From Methylobacteriaceae bacterium (GTDB taxonomy: Bacteria > Pseudomonadota > Alphaproteobacteria > Rhizobiales > Beijerinckiaceae): 8,133 bases of DNA. The position numbers and the translations under genes were made by a program. The notes below the pieces were generated by a model that searched no databases, was not told the origin of the DNA, and worked only from the letters and a program-made list of their open reading frames with translations. Positions 1-6,725 of the stretch are shown here, piece by piece. The stretch covers positions 1-8,133 of the forward strand of contig JAFAPJ010000120.1 in the NCBI GenBank assembly GCA_019247255.1, written 5' to 3'. Numbering within the stretch: position 1 is the stretch's first letter; every line of letters starts with the position of its first letter.

Positions 1-1
1 C

Positions 2-1399
2 GACCCGGTCCGCGTGGGCGGCATCAGCCGGACGGTCGACTACAAGGGATTCCTGTTCGACATCGGCGGCCACCGATTCTTTTCGAAGTCGCGCGAGGTC
101 GTCGCACTCTGGGACGAGATCCTTCCGGACGACTTCATCGAGCGGCCGCGCCTCTCGCGCATCTATTACGGCGGCCAGTTCTACGCCTACCCGTTGAAGG
201 CGATCGAGGCCTTCCTGAAGCTCGGCCCGGTCGAGAGCGCCCGTTGCCTCCTGTCCTATCTCGAGGCGCGCCTCCGGCCCGTGCCCGAGCCTAAGACCTT
301 CGCGGATTGGGTCTCGAACCAATTCGGGCGCAGGCTCTTCGAGATCTTCTTCAAGACCTATACCGAGAAGGTCTGGGGCATGCCCTGCGACCAGATCTCG
401 GCCGATTGGGCGGCGCAGCGGATCAAGGGGCTGGACCTCCGGGCCGCGATCCTCGACGGGCTTCGCCGGTCCTGGCGGGGAGGGCGCTCGGCCGCCGCCG
501 CGCAGGACGGGCCGAAGACGCTCATCGAGTCCTTCCGTTACCCGCGCCGCGGCCCGGGCCAGATGTGGGAAGCGGCAGCCGCCAAGATCACGGCCTGCGG
601 CGGTCACGTCCGGCTCGGACGCTCGGCGGATTCGCTCACCTTCGATCGCTCGCGCAATCTGTGGACGGTGAGCGTGCGCCAGCCCGACGGGTCGCGCGAG
701 GCCTATACGGCGCGCCACGTCGTCTCGACCATGCCGCTCGCTGAGCTCGCGACCGCGCTGCGCCCGGCGCCCCTCTCGATGCTGCATGCGCGCGCCCTCA
801 AGTATCGCGACTTCATCACGGTCGCGCTCATCGCCGAGACGGGGCGGGATTTCCCGGACAATTGGGTCTACATCCACGACCCCTCCGTTCTTGTCGGCCG
901 GGTGCAGAACTTCCGGTCGTGGTCGCCCGAGATGGTGCCGGACCCGCGTTACGCCTGCCTCGGCCTCGAATATTTCTGCTTCGAGGGCGACGGGCTCTGG
1001 AACGCCCCCGACGAGGAGCTCGTGGCCCTCGCGACGCGCGAGATCGACCGGATCGGCCTCGTCCAAGCCGCGGACATCGTGGACGCCTGCGTGGTCCGTC
1101 AGCCCAAGGCCTATCCGGTCTACGACGAGGCCTACCGGGACAACGTCGCGGCGATCCGGCTCGACCTCGAGACGCGCTACCCGACGCTGCACGTCGCCGG
1201 CCGCAACGGCATGCACAAGTACAACAACCAGGACCACGCCATGATGACCGGGATCCTGGCGGCCCGGAACATCTTGGCGGGCCGGCGGGCGTTCGACCCC
1301 TGGGGCGTCAACGAGGACGCCGAATACGCCGAGGCGGGGCTGTCCGGCGCTCAGGACGCGCTCGCGAGCGAGCGCCTGGTGCCGCGCCGCGCGGCCTGA
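2..1399 (+). CDS. FAD-dependent oxidoreductase, UDP-galactopyranose mutase/HemY-like (5' truncated)
   Basis: The reading frame is open from the first bases of the window (codons start at base 2) to TGA at 1397-1399, giving 465 visible residues. The beginning, V-G-G-I-S-R-T at about residues 5-11, matches the end of the FAD-binding Rossmann segment, where an acidic residue is followed by a Gly-Gly and Ser/Arg. The GxGxxG loop, probably only 30-45 residues, therefore lies left of the window, and the GTG at 14 is not the true start. Visible family marks are HRFFSK (residues 24-29), a W-G-M-P-C motif near residue 125, and the C-terminal FAD-contacting stretch [16 protein letters not shown] (about 399-414). 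Proteins of this type are cytoplasmic flavoenzymes often found near polysaccharide or glycolipid genes. The substrate cannot be read from the sequence, and amine oxidase, desaturase-like or mutase activity are all possible. The family call is firm; the reaction is unknown. Confidence 0.85.
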   Translation, partial: DPVRVGGISRTVDYKGFLFDIGGHRFFSKSREVVALWDEILPDDFIERPRLSRIYYGGQFYAYPLKAIEAFLKLGPVESARCLLSYLEARLRPVPEPKTFADWVSNQFGRRLFEIFFKTYTEKVWGMPCDQISADWAAQRIKGLDLRAAILDGLRRSWRGGRSAAAAQDGPKTLIESFRYPRRGPGQMWEAAAAKITACGGHVRLGRSADSLTFDRSRNLWTVSVRQPDGSREAYTARHVVSTMPLAELATALRPAPLSMLHARALKYRDFITVALIAETGRDFPDNWVYIHDPSVLVGRVQNFRSWSPEMVPDPRYACLGLEYFCFEGDGLWNAPDEELVALATREIDRIGLVQAADIVDACVVRQPKAYPVYDEAYRDNVAAIRLDLETRYPTLHVAGRNGMHKYNNQDHAMMTGILAARNILAGRRAFDPWGVNEDAEYAEAGLSGAQDALASERLVPRRAA

Positions 1400-1436
1400 G
1401 CCGACCCGCTCCGTCCACGAGCGCACAGGCGGCCGT

Positions 1437-1451
1437 CCCCCATCCGGGGGG
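1437..1451 (+). terminator. G/C hairpin after the oxidoreductase, possible terminator
   Basis: Five C (1437-1441) and five G (1446-1450) can pair around the four-base loop ATCC, 38 bases after the oxidoreductase stop codon. There is no T-run after the stem, so it does not meet the usual picture of an intrinsic terminator. It may only stabilise the 3' end or be chance in GC-rich DNA. Confidence 0.22.
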
Positions 1452-1526
1452 CGCGCCCGCTCGGCCTTCCGCGGGACAACGTCCCCGGTCGCGGATCCCA
1501 ATCATGCGGATCGCCACGTCGGCCAT

Positions 1527-1531
1527 GGAGG
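1527..1531 (+). promoter_or_regulatory. ribosome binding site GGAGG for the small exported protein
   Basis: A perfect GGAGG lies seven bases before the ATG at 1539. It is the main reason to accept this short frame as a gene and to fix its start there. Confidence 0.6.
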
Positions 1532-1538
1532 CGGAGCC

Positions 1539-1766
1539 ATGATCAAGGCAGCTTTGATCTGCGGCGCGCTGCTCGGCACGGGCGCGCTGTGCACGACGGT
1601 TGCGTCCTATCCGGGGGCGTTCTCGCTGACCGATTGCCCCGAGACGGCGATCGGCGATGTCGCGTTCTGCATGGCGACGGCGGAGCCCCGCCCCGAGACG
1701 ATCTCGACGCGCGCCCTCCGGCCCGCCCCCGAGATGCCCGAGGGAGCGGCAGCCGACCCGATCTGA
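1539..1766 (+). CDS. small exported hypothetical protein, 75 aa
   Basis: I do not recognise a family. The ATG at 1539 has a good GGAGG ribosome binding site. Residues 1-22 look like a signal peptide: Lys3, a hydrophobic run A4-A16 and a possible signal peptidase I site after T-V-A (residues 20-22). The Cys at 18 is preceded by G-A-L, which is a poor lipobox, so a lipoprotein is unlikely. The predicted mature part is about 53 residues, has two cysteines (33 and 44) that could form a disulfide in the periplasm, and ends in a Pro/Glu-rich tail. The gene stands alone: 139 bases after the oxidoreductase and 36 bases from the convergent end of the ThDP enzyme gene. Such short poorly conserved periplasmic proteins are common in this group of bacteria. 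Function is unknown. Confidence 0.55.
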   Translation: MIKAALICGALLGTGALCTTVASYPGAFSLTDCPETAIGDVAFCMATAEPRPETISTRALRPAPEMPEGAAADPI

Positions 1767-1802
1767 GACGACCGCGCGCCGGCCACCGCCGCCGACGCGC
1801 TC

Positions 1803-3470
1803 TTACCGCCCGGCGGTCGCCGCACTCTTGATGTCGGCGAGGGTCCGGTCGGGCGTGATGGCCTCCGGGTCGACGAGGCAATGGAGGATCGCGGGCTTGC
1901 CGGAGGCGAGCGCGCGCTCGAAGGCGGGAGCGAAATCCTCCGTCCGCCCGACCCGCTCGCCATGGCCGCCGAACGCGGCCGCGTAGGCGGCGAAATCCGG
2001 ATTGCGCAGGCGCGTCGCCGACACCCGGCCCGGGTATTCGCGCTCCTGATGCATGCGGATGGTGCCGTACATGCCGTTGTCGAGCACGACGATGATCGCG
2101 GGAATGTCGTACTGGACGGCGGTGGCGAATTCCTGGCCGTTCATCAAGAAATCGCCGTCCCCGGCGAAGCAGACGACGACCCGCTCGGGGAAGACGCGCT
2201 TCGCCATGATGGCGGCCGGCGGCCCGTACCCCATGGAGCCGCTCGTCGGGGAAAGCGGCGTCCGGGCGCCCGTCGTGCGCATGAAGCGATGCACCCAGAC
2301 CGCGAAGTTGCCGGCCCCATTGGTCACGATCGCGTCGGCCGGCAGCCGCTCGCGCAGCCACACCATCACGTCGCCGTACTGGAGGGCGCCGGGCCCCGGC
2401 TTCGGGCGCTCAGTCCGCTCGAGATAGTCGCGACGAGCCTGCTCGCGCTCGCCCCGCCAGGCGATCTCGGCCGGCGGCTCGACGGCCTCGAGCGCGGCCG
2501 CGAAGGCGGCCGGCGCCGCCTCGATCGCGAGCGCCGGCTGATAGACCCGGCCGAGCTCGGACGCGTCCGGGTAGACGTGCACGAGCCGCTGGCGCGGGGT
2601 CGGGATGTCGATGAGCGTGTAGGAGGAGGAGGGCATCTCGGACATGCGCCCGCCGACGAGCAGCAGGAGGTCGGCCTCGCGCACGCGGCTCGTCAGCGCC
2701 GGGCCCGGATTGATGCCGACATCGCCCGCGTAGCAGGGGTGGTCGGCCGGGAAGAGCTGCGCCCGGCGGAAGGACGTCCCGACCGGAAGATCGAAGCGCT
2801 CGGCGAAGCGGATCACGGCCTCGCGCGCCGGGGCCGTCCAGCGCGAGCCGCCGAGGATCATGAAGGGCCGGCGCGCCGCGAGGAGCCATTCGCGCAAGGT
2901 CCGCATGTCGCCGGGCGGCGGCCAGGGCGCGGCGGGCTCGACGCGGGGCGCGTCCGCGACGGTCGCGACCTCGGCCAGCATGTCCTCGGGCAGCGCGATG
3001 ACGACCGGCCCCGGCCGACCCTGCATCGCGACCCGGAAGGCGCGCGCCACGATCTCGGGGATGCGGTCGGCCCGGTCGATCTCCGTCGCCCATTTCGCGA
3101 GCGGGCCGAAGACCGCGCGATAATCCACCTCCTGGAAGGCCTCGCGCTCGCGCATGGCACTGTCGATCTGGCCGACGAACAGGATGAGCGGCGTCGAATC
3201 CTGGCGGGCGATGTGGATCCCAGGGCTCGCATTGGTGGCGCCGGGGCCGCGCGTGACGAAGACGATCCCGGGCCGGCCTGTGAGCTTGCCTTCCGCCTCC
3301 GCCATCATGGCGGCGCCGCCCTCGTTGCGGCAGACGATCACGTCGATCGCCGCGTCGTGCAGCGCGTCGAGCACCGCGAGGTAGCTCTCGCCCGGTACGC
3401 AGGTCGCGCGGCGCACGCCCTGCGCGATCAGCTGATCGACGAGGATCCGCCCGCCCGTTCGTCCTTGCAT
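1803..3470 (-). CDS. thiamine-diphosphate-dependent enzyme, acetolactate synthase-like
   Basis: The 555-residue protein has the three-domain order of the pyruvate oxidase/acetolactate synthase family: N-terminal pyrimidine-binding domain (about 1-170), central domain (about 185-325) and C-terminal diphosphate-binding domain (about 375-530). The ThDP motif is complete, with GDGD at 437-440 and Asn465 closing the Mg/diphosphate site. The expected catalytic Glu is Glu50. It sits in R-N-E-G-G, whereas true acetolactate synthases usually have R-H-E-Q, so this is probably not the IlvB of branched-chain amino acid synthesis. No small regulatory subunit gene is adjacent, which agrees. The cofactor and a 2-oxoacid decarboxylation/carboligation chemistry follow from the family; the substrate is unknown. 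The start ATG (3468-3470) has GGGAG eight bases upstream. The gene lies 93 bases downstream of the small exported protein on the same strand and could be cotranscribed with it. Confidence 0.9.
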   Translation of the reverse strand: MQGRTGGRILVDQLIAQGVRRATCVPGESYLAVLDALHDAAIDVIVCRNEGGAAMMAEAEGKLTGRPGIVFVTRGPGATNASPGIHIARQDSTPLILFVGQIDSAMREREAFQEVDYRAVFGPLAKWATEIDRADRIPEIVARAFRVAMQGRPGPVVIALPEDMLAEVATVADAPRVEPAAPWPPPGDMRTLREWLLAARRPFMILGGSRWTAPAREAVIRFAERFDLPVGTSFRRAQLFPADHPCYAGDVGINPGPALTSRVREADLLLLVGGRMSEMPSSSYTLIDIPTPRQRLVHVYPDASELGRVYQPALAIEAAPAAFAAALEAVEPPAEIAWRGEREQARRDYLERTERPKPGPGALQYGDVMVWLRERLPADAIVTNGAGNFAVWVHRFMRTTGARTPLSPTSGSMGYGPPAAIMAKRVFPERVVVCFAGDGDFLMNGQEFATAVQYDIPAIIVVLDNGMYGTIRMHQEREYPGRVSATRLRNPDFAAYAAAFGGHGERVGRTEDFAPAFERALASGKPAILHCLVDPEAITPDRTLADIKSAATAGR

Positions 3471-3563
3471 GCGCCGAGCTCCCGGTCCGGCCCGGGCAGG
3501 CGCCCGGTCGCGGCGGGGCGTCCTATCCGAACGGGCGAAGCCTGGCCAGGAGGCGCTCGGGGA

Positions 3564-3854
3564 TCAGGGACCGCCCCCGCCGCCCCCGGTGCTCTGGCGT
3601 CCGATGTTGCCGTATTGGTCCGGCGTAGTCGCCGTGATGGTGCCGGGCGGCAGCGCGTCGCCCCGCCCGAACTCGGCAGGGCGCGGCGGCCCCCGCCGCT
3701 CCGCCCGGAGCGCGCGAACCGCGTCCCGGTCGCGATAAGCCGAGCCGCGGCGGCTCTGCGCCTCGCTCCAACCGGTCGAGGCCAGGAGGGTCATCAGGGT
3801 CCAGGCGCCCAGGAGAGCAGGTCGCCGCAGATGCCGGACAAGCGAACGGGTCAT
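3564..3854 (-). CDS. small exported hypothetical protein with Gly-rich end, 96 aa
   Basis: No family is recognised. The N terminus has a clear signal peptide: basic residues (Arg3, 7, 10, 11), a hydrophobic stretch about 12-28, and a likely signal peptidase I site S-E-A before Gln33. The mature protein of about 64 residues is Arg-rich at first, with Tyr and Asp (R-G-S-A-Y-R-D-R-D), then Pro/Gly-rich, and it ends in a six-Gly run before a final Pro. This suggests a disordered periplasmic or cell-surface protein. The ATG at 3852-3854 has GGAG ten bases upstream (3865-3868). Larger frames on both strands cover the same bases but have shadow-like composition; the signal peptide supports this frame. 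It lies 166 bases after the DUF6481-like gene and 93 bases before the ThDP enzyme gene, all leftward. The leader holds two competing inverted repeats, listed separately. Confidence 0.6.
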   Translation of the reverse strand: MTRSLVRHLRRPALLGAWTLMTLLASTGWSEAQSRRGSAYRDRDAVRALRAERRGPPRPAEFGRGDALPPGTITATTPDQYGNIGRQSTGGGGGGP

Positions 3855-3866
3855 CGATCACGCGCT

Positions 3867-3891
3867 CCGATGCCGGGCCGGCATCGGCCCG
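3867..3891 (-). promoter_or_regulatory. two overlapping, mutually exclusive inverted repeats in the leader of the small exported protein
   Basis: Repeat B covers 3867-3887: two perfect 10-base arms, CCGATGCCGG and its complement, around one central base. Repeat A covers 3874-3891: 7-base arms CGGGCCG and CGGCCCG around GCAT. They share bases and cannot both form in one RNA. Read leftward, stem B includes the two G of the ribosome binding site GGAG (3865-3868), while hairpin A lies farther upstream and leaves it free. That is the geometry of a translational switch. As DNA, the 21-base near-palindrome could equally be a repressor operator. The repeats are seen directly; the function is inference. 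Confidence 0.4.
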
Positions 3892-4020
3892 CATGTCTCG
3901 GAGCCTTCGGACCCAGCGCTCGCCGCGCAAGCGACGCGGCCGCGGTCGTCGAAGGCTCGGCCAAAAGGCGGCAACCGCTCACCGCGGCCACGGGGCACAC
4001 CCGCGGCCGGTCCGCATGCC

Positions 4021-4377
4021 TCAGCGGCGCGTCTTGCGCGCCGCGTAGCGCGCGTCGCGAGCGGCCTTGCGTTGAGCTTCCTTCTCGGCCTCGGCTTTCG
4101 CCCGCTCCTCGACCTCGCGCTGGCGCGCGAGCTCGGCCTGGCGCTCCGCTTCCTCCCGGGCGAGGCGCTCCTCCTCCTCCTTGGCGATGCGCTCGAGCTC
4201 GCGCTGCTCGGCCCGCTGGCGGCGCGCCTCGAGAATCGCTTCGCGCTCCTGCCGGCGGGCGACCACGGCCGGGTCGTCGTCCTTGGGCCTCTCCGCGAAC
4301 TTGGACAGGAGGTCCTGCTTCGCCTTGGCCGAAGCCGTCTGGCGGTCGGCGAAATTGCGGTTGTCGAACTTGGGCAT
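4021..4377 (-). CDS. DUF6481-like small charged coiled-coil protein
   Basis: This 118-residue protein starts [13 protein letters not shown], continues with A-K-A-K-Q-D-L-L and a [11 protein letters not shown] segment (32-42), and then becomes one long Arg/Glu/Ala-rich helix to the end, finishing in a basic A-R-K-T-R-R. I recognise this layout from DUF6481, a family of uncharacterised proteins of alphaproteobacteria; this is recall, not a search result. The frame is open to an ATG at 4455, but the upstream 26 residues do not fit the family, and the ATG at 4375-4377 has AGAAGGA close upstream, so I chose the shorter form. No signal peptide or membrane segment is seen, so it is probably cytoplasmic. 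The strong charge pattern also resembles TolA-like linkers by composition only. It is transcribed divergently from mntH with 221 bases between starts. Function is unknown. Confidence 0.7.
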   Translation of the reverse strand: MPKFDNRNFADRQTASAKAKQDLLSKFAERPKDDDPAVVARRQEREAILEARRQRAEQRELERIAKEEEERLAREEAERQAELARQREVEERAKAEAEKEAQRKAARDARYAARKTRR

Positions 4378-4541
4378 CGGGTCCTTCTCGTGAACGCCGC
4401 CCCTTAGCATGCGGCCCGGGCCGCCCGGAAGCAGAGCGCGATCGCGATCAGCCATGCGCGAGCCGGCGGGGCCGCGGCTGCCCGGACCTCGCGGCCGGCC
4501 CGGGACGGGAGCGATCGATTAACGCCGGTGAGCGCCGGCTC

Positions 4542-4571
4542 TTGAACATAGACTCGACCGTCCTTTATAGC
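4542..4571 (+). promoter_or_regulatory. predicted mntH promoter
   Basis: TTGAAC (4542-4547) as -35 and TATAGC (4566-4571) as -10, spaced by 18 bases, stand out in an AT-richer island of otherwise GC-rich DNA. Transcription would begin near 4578, leaving a leader of about 20 bases before the ATG at 4599. The -10 box is the left arm of the palindrome at 4566-4581, so a bound repressor would cover it. A GANTC site (GACTC, 4551-4555), the target of the CcrM methyltransferase in many alphaproteobacteria, lies in the spacer. Confidence 0.5.
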
Positions 4572-4581
4572 ATGAGCTATA
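4566..4581 (+). promoter_or_regulatory. MntR-like operator (palindrome TATAGC-N4-GCTATA)
   Basis: The 16 bases TATAGCATGAGCTATA form a perfect 6-4-6 inverted repeat over the -10 box and predicted start of mntH transcription. The core ATAGC-N4-GCTAT is the core of the E. coli MntR box as I know it, with the same spacing. An extra half-site, AACATAG (4545-4551), lies about two helical turns upstream. With manganese, a DtxR-type MntR would be expected to bind and repress mntH. No regulator gene lies in the window. Many Hyphomicrobiales use Mur (a Fur-family protein) instead, so the regulator is inference. Confidence 0.6.
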
Positions 4582-4586
4582 TTTGC

Positions 4587-4590
4587 GAGG
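4587..4590 (+). promoter_or_regulatory. ribosome binding site GAGG that sets the mntH start
   Basis: GAGG lies eight bases before the ATG at 4599. The in-frame ATG at 4572 is inside the operator and -10 region, so it would lie upstream of the predicted transcript. Confidence 0.5.
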
Positions 4591-4598
4591 GCGGGCTC

Positions 4599-5966
4599 AT
4601 GAGCGTGCTGCCGGTACGCGGCGAAGGGGCGTTCGCGGCCGAGGCGACCGGGGCGGCGGGCTGGCGCCGGCCGCGGGGCGACGCTTCGCTGGCGGAGGTG
4701 AACCGCTCGGTCCCGGTACGCGGGGCGGGGTGGCGGCGGTTCATCGCCTTTCTGGGTCCCGGCTATCTCGTGGCCGTCGGCTATATGGATCCCGGCAACT
4801 GGGCGACCTCGCTCGCGGGCGGATCCAAGTTCGGCTACGCGCTTCTCTGCGTCGCGCTCCTGTCGAACGTGATGGCGATCGTCCTGCAGCATCTCTGCGC
4901 GCGGCTCGCCATCGCAAGCGGACGCGACCTCGCCCAGGCCTGCCGGGACGCCTATCCCGGCTGGGTCTCGGCCCCGCTCTGGCTCATGGCCGAGATCGCC
5001 ATCTGCGCCACCGACCTCGCGGAGGTGATCGGCACCGCGATCGGCTTGAACCTCCTGTTCGGCATCCCGCTCGAGATCGGCGTTCTCCTGACGGCAGCCG
5101 ACGTCGTCCTGATCCTCTGGCTGCAGAACAAGGGCTTCCGCCGGGTCGAGGCCTTCGTGGTCGCGCTTCTCGCGATCATCGCGGCCTGCTTCCTGGTCCA
5201 GATCGCGATGGCGGAGCCGGATTGGGGGCAGGTGATCCGCGGCTTCGCGCCGACCGCCGATCTCGTCCGCAACCCGGACATGCTCTATCTCGCCCTCGGC
5301 ATCATCGGGGCGACCGTGATGCCGCATAACCTCTATCTGCATTCAGGCATCGTGCAGACCCGCGCCTATGGCGAGACGCTGCCCGAGAAGCGGGAGGCTT
5401 TGCGCTTTGCGACCCTCGATTCGACGGTGGCGCTGATGTTCGCCCTGATGGTCAACGCTGCGATCCTGATCCTCGCGGCCGCCTCCTTCCACAAGGCCGG
5501 AAACCACGGGGTCGAGGAGCTCGAGAACGCGCATCAGCTTCTCGCGCCGCTCCTCGGCTCTTCGCTGGCTCCGACGCTCTTCGCGATCGCGCTTCTGTGC
5601 TGCGGGCTCAACTCGACCGTGACGGCCACCATGGCCGGGCAGATCTTGATGGAAGGCTTCCTCGACATCCGCCTCGCGCCCTGGCTCCGGCGGCTCGTGA
5701 CCCGGCTCGTCGCGATCGTGCCGGCCGCCGCCGTGACGATCCACTACGGATCGGCCGGGACGGGTAAGCTCCTCATCCTGAGCCAGGTCGTGCTGAGCTT
5801 GCAGCTGCCTTTCGCGGTCATCCCGCTCGTCGCGCTCACGTCGTCCGGAGCGAAGATGGGGGCGCTGCGCGCCCCGGTCTGGCTCACCGGCCTCTCCGCC
5901 GCCATCGCGGCGCTCATCGTCGCGCTGAACCTGAAGGTCATCGCGGATTTCGTGACGGGCGGGTGA
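4599..5966 (+). CDS. mntH: NRAMP divalent metal transporter MntH (manganese uptake)
   Basis: The 455-residue protein is an inner-membrane, proton-coupled Mn2+ importer of the NRAMP family. The metal-binding motif of helix 1 is D64-P65-G66-N67, and that of helix 6 is M241-P242-H243-N244 followed by L-Y-L-H-S; both are intact. About eleven hydrophobic segments follow from residue 48 to the end, as usual for bacterial NRAMP proteins. The frame stays open far upstream, but the operator, ribosome binding site and predicted transcript all favour the ATG at 4599. The cytoplasmic N-terminal part before helix 1 is about 47 residues, longer than in E. coli MntH, and contains a repeated P-V-R-G-x-G motif. 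The gene stands alone: its stop is 31 bases from the convergent antitoxin gene. Regulation by manganese through the palindrome at 4566-4581 is likely. Fe2+ or other metals may also be carried. Confidence 0.95.
   Translation: MSVLPVRGEGAFAAEATGAAGWRRPRGDASLAEVNRSVPVRGAGWRRFIAFLGPGYLVAVGYMDPGNWATSLAGGSKFGYALLCVALLSNVMAIVLQHLCARLAIASGRDLAQACRDAYPGWVSAPLWLMAEIAICATDLAEVIGTAIGLNLLFGIPLEIGVLLTAADVVLILWLQNKGFRRVEAFVVALLAIIAACFLVQIAMAEPDWGQVIRGFAPTADLVRNPDMLYLALGIIGATVMPHNLYLHSGIVQTRAYGETLPEKREALRFATLDSTVALMFALMVNAAILILAAASFHKAGNHGVEELENAHQLLAPLLGSSLAPTLFAIALLCCGLNSTVTATMAGQILMEGFLDIRLAPWLRRLVTRLVAIVPAAAVTIHYGSAGTGKLLILSQVVLSLQLPFAVIPLVALTSSGAKMGALRAPVWLTGLSAAIAALIVALNLKVIADFVTGG
4611..4723 (+). repeat. 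11-base direct repeat inside the mntH N-terminal region
   Basis: CCGGTACGCGG occurs at 4611-4621 and again at 4713-4723, exactly 102 bases (34 codons) apart, so both copies encode P-V-R-G in the same frame. G-W-R-R also occurs twice (residues 21-24 and 44-47). This may be the remains of an in-frame duplication that lengthened the N terminus. Confidence 0.35.
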
Positions 5967-5997
5967 GAAGAACGGTCGGCTCGCGGCGCCCTCGAGT

Positions 5998-6309
5998 TCA
6001 CGCGATCGCCTGCAAACCCTTGGTCTTCACGAGATGAAGGAGCTTTAGGGACGGACCATCCGGGCGCTTCTCCCCGCGTTCCCATTTGCTGACCGCGCCC
6101 TTGCGGACGTTCAGATAGCTCGCGAAGACCGGCTGCGAGACCTGCTCCCGCTCGCGAAGCGCTTTGATCTCATCCGGCGTCATGGGCGCGATGGGCGTCA
6201 GACAGAGCGCGTCGAACTCGCGCATGGTTGCCTTGTCGACCAGGCCGGCGCGGTGAAGGCCGGCCGCCGTGCTGTGCACGACCTTGAGAATGCTGGGATC
6301 AGTTTTCAT
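5998..6309 (-). CDS. XRE-family antitoxin (YiaG/NadS-like)
   Basis: This 103-residue protein has a helix-turn-helix domain in its second half: the start M-T-P-D-E-I-K-A-L-R (43-52), then S-Q-P-V-F-A-S-Y-L-N-V (58-68) and the recognition part V-S-K-W-E-R-G-E-K-R-P (73-83). The first 40 residues (with D-K-A-T-M-R-E-F-D) match the usual N-terminal segment of antitoxins paired with this kind of RelE toxin. It likely neutralises the upstream toxin and represses their shared promoter. The frame opens at 6396, but MKTDP at 6309 fits the family, and this start overlaps the toxin end by 11 bases, as is usual for translationally coupled pairs. The ribosome binding site is weak (GAAG directly before the ATG), which also points to coupling. 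A 31-base gap separates it from the convergent mntH. Confidence 0.87.
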   Translation of the reverse strand: MKTDPSILKVVHSTAAGLHRAGLVDKATMREFDALCLTPIAPMTPDEIKALREREQVSQPVFASYLNVRKGAVSKWERGEKRPDGPSLKLLHLVKTKGLQAIA

Positions 6310-6688
6310 CTTCGCGTTCACGGTCCGATACCTCCACGATCTCACCCATGGTGCTGGCTCGGTCGAGCGCCCGATCGTCGAGGCCGAGCAGGACATCCGC
6401 GAGCCGCTTCAAGGCTCTGAGCTCCTGGGCGGTCACATTGGCCTTCTGGTTTTTGGCAAAGCCGTGAACGAGAAAGCTATGTCGGCCTGCCTGGAACACA
6501 ATCAGGGTACGAAAGCCGCCCGATTTGCCGTGACCTGCCCGCGCGATCCTCTGCTTGAAGACACCGCCGCCGAGATCGACGTCCCAGCGTCCGGCCTCCA
6601 CCGCGCGAGCCGCCACCACCAGGTCGTCGGGACCCAATCGCGCTTTCCGCGCGAACCGAGCGAACTCCTTCGTTGCGAAGATCCGCAT
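6299..6688 (-). CDS. type II toxin, RelE/ParE family (PF06296-like)
   Basis: This 129-residue protein carries the marks of the RelE-type toxins of family PF06296: F-K-Q-R-I-A-R (44-50), G-x-G-K-S-G-G-F-R-T-L (52-62), and F-L-V-H-G-F-A-K-N (72-80). Lys45, Arg47, Arg60 and Lys79 are candidates for RNA binding or cleavage. By family such toxins cut mRNA on the ribosome or otherwise stop growth until bound by the partner antitoxin. The C-terminal 20 residues are strongly acidic and charged (R-E-R-E-D-E-N at the end) and probably lie outside the toxin fold. The start is ATG 6686-6688; the frame is closed by a stop at 6713-6715 with no other usual start between. No ribosome binding site is visible. 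It is the first gene of the operon and overlaps the antitoxin by 11 bases. The DNA here is visibly less GC-rich than its neighbours, which may reflect horizontal transfer. Confidence 0.87.
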   Translation of the reverse strand: MRIFATKEFARFARKARLGPDDLVVAARAVEAGRWDVDLGGGVFKQRIARAGHGKSGGFRTLIVFQAGRHSFLVHGFAKNQKANVTAQELRALKRLADVLLGLDDRALDRASTMGEIVEVSDREREDEN

Positions 6689-6696
6689 ATTGCTGC

Positions 6697-6725
6697 TGTG
6701 TAGCGCCTGGAACTACATCTATCAA
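6697..6725 (-). promoter_or_regulatory. candidate promoter of the toxin-antitoxin operon
   Basis: Reading leftward, TTGATA (complement of 6720-6725) and TACACA (complement of 6697-6702) are separated by 17 bases. The first box is one base from the consensus TTGACA; the second matches only three of six. Only eight bases lie between the second box and the toxin ATG, so transcription would begin at or next to the start codon. Confidence 0.32.

Noticed and set aside
1543..2361. A 272-codon minus-strand frame over the small exported gene and the end of the ThDP gene
   Set aside because: It is in another frame of the ThDP enzyme and is Arg/Ala/Gly-rich without motifs.
3492..3507. Hairpin CCGGGC-N4-GCCCGG between the exported protein and ThDP enzyme genes, considered as a terminator
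   Set aside because: No T-run follows on the minus strand, so transcription into the ThDP gene is just as likely.
3523..3930. A 135-codon minus-strand frame competing with the 96-residue exported protein
   Set aside because: It lacks a signal peptide or recognisable domain, whereas the 3564-3854 frame has a clear signal peptide and cleavage site.
4411..4446. Palindromes GCGGCCCGGGCCGC and CGCGATCGCG in the mntH divergent region
   Set aside because: Both are made almost only of G and C, as arise often in such DNA, and neither sits at a promoter or start signal.
4378..4455. 26-residue N-terminal extension of the DUF6481-like protein
   Set aside because: The added residues do not fit the family start, and the ATG at 4377 has its own ribosome binding site.
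4524..4539. Inverted repeat GCCGG-N6-CCGGC just upstream of the mntH -35 box
   Set aside because: The arms are five bases of pure G/C. It could be an activator site, but nothing else supports it.
1881..4598. A stop-free plus-strand frame of more than 900 codons leading into mntH, antisense to three genes
   Set aside because: Its translation is Arg/Gly/Ala/Pro-rich with no domain, it is the antisense of the well-supported ThDP enzyme and DUF6481-like genes, and long open antisense frames are expected in very GC-rich DNA. It only happens to share mntH's frame.
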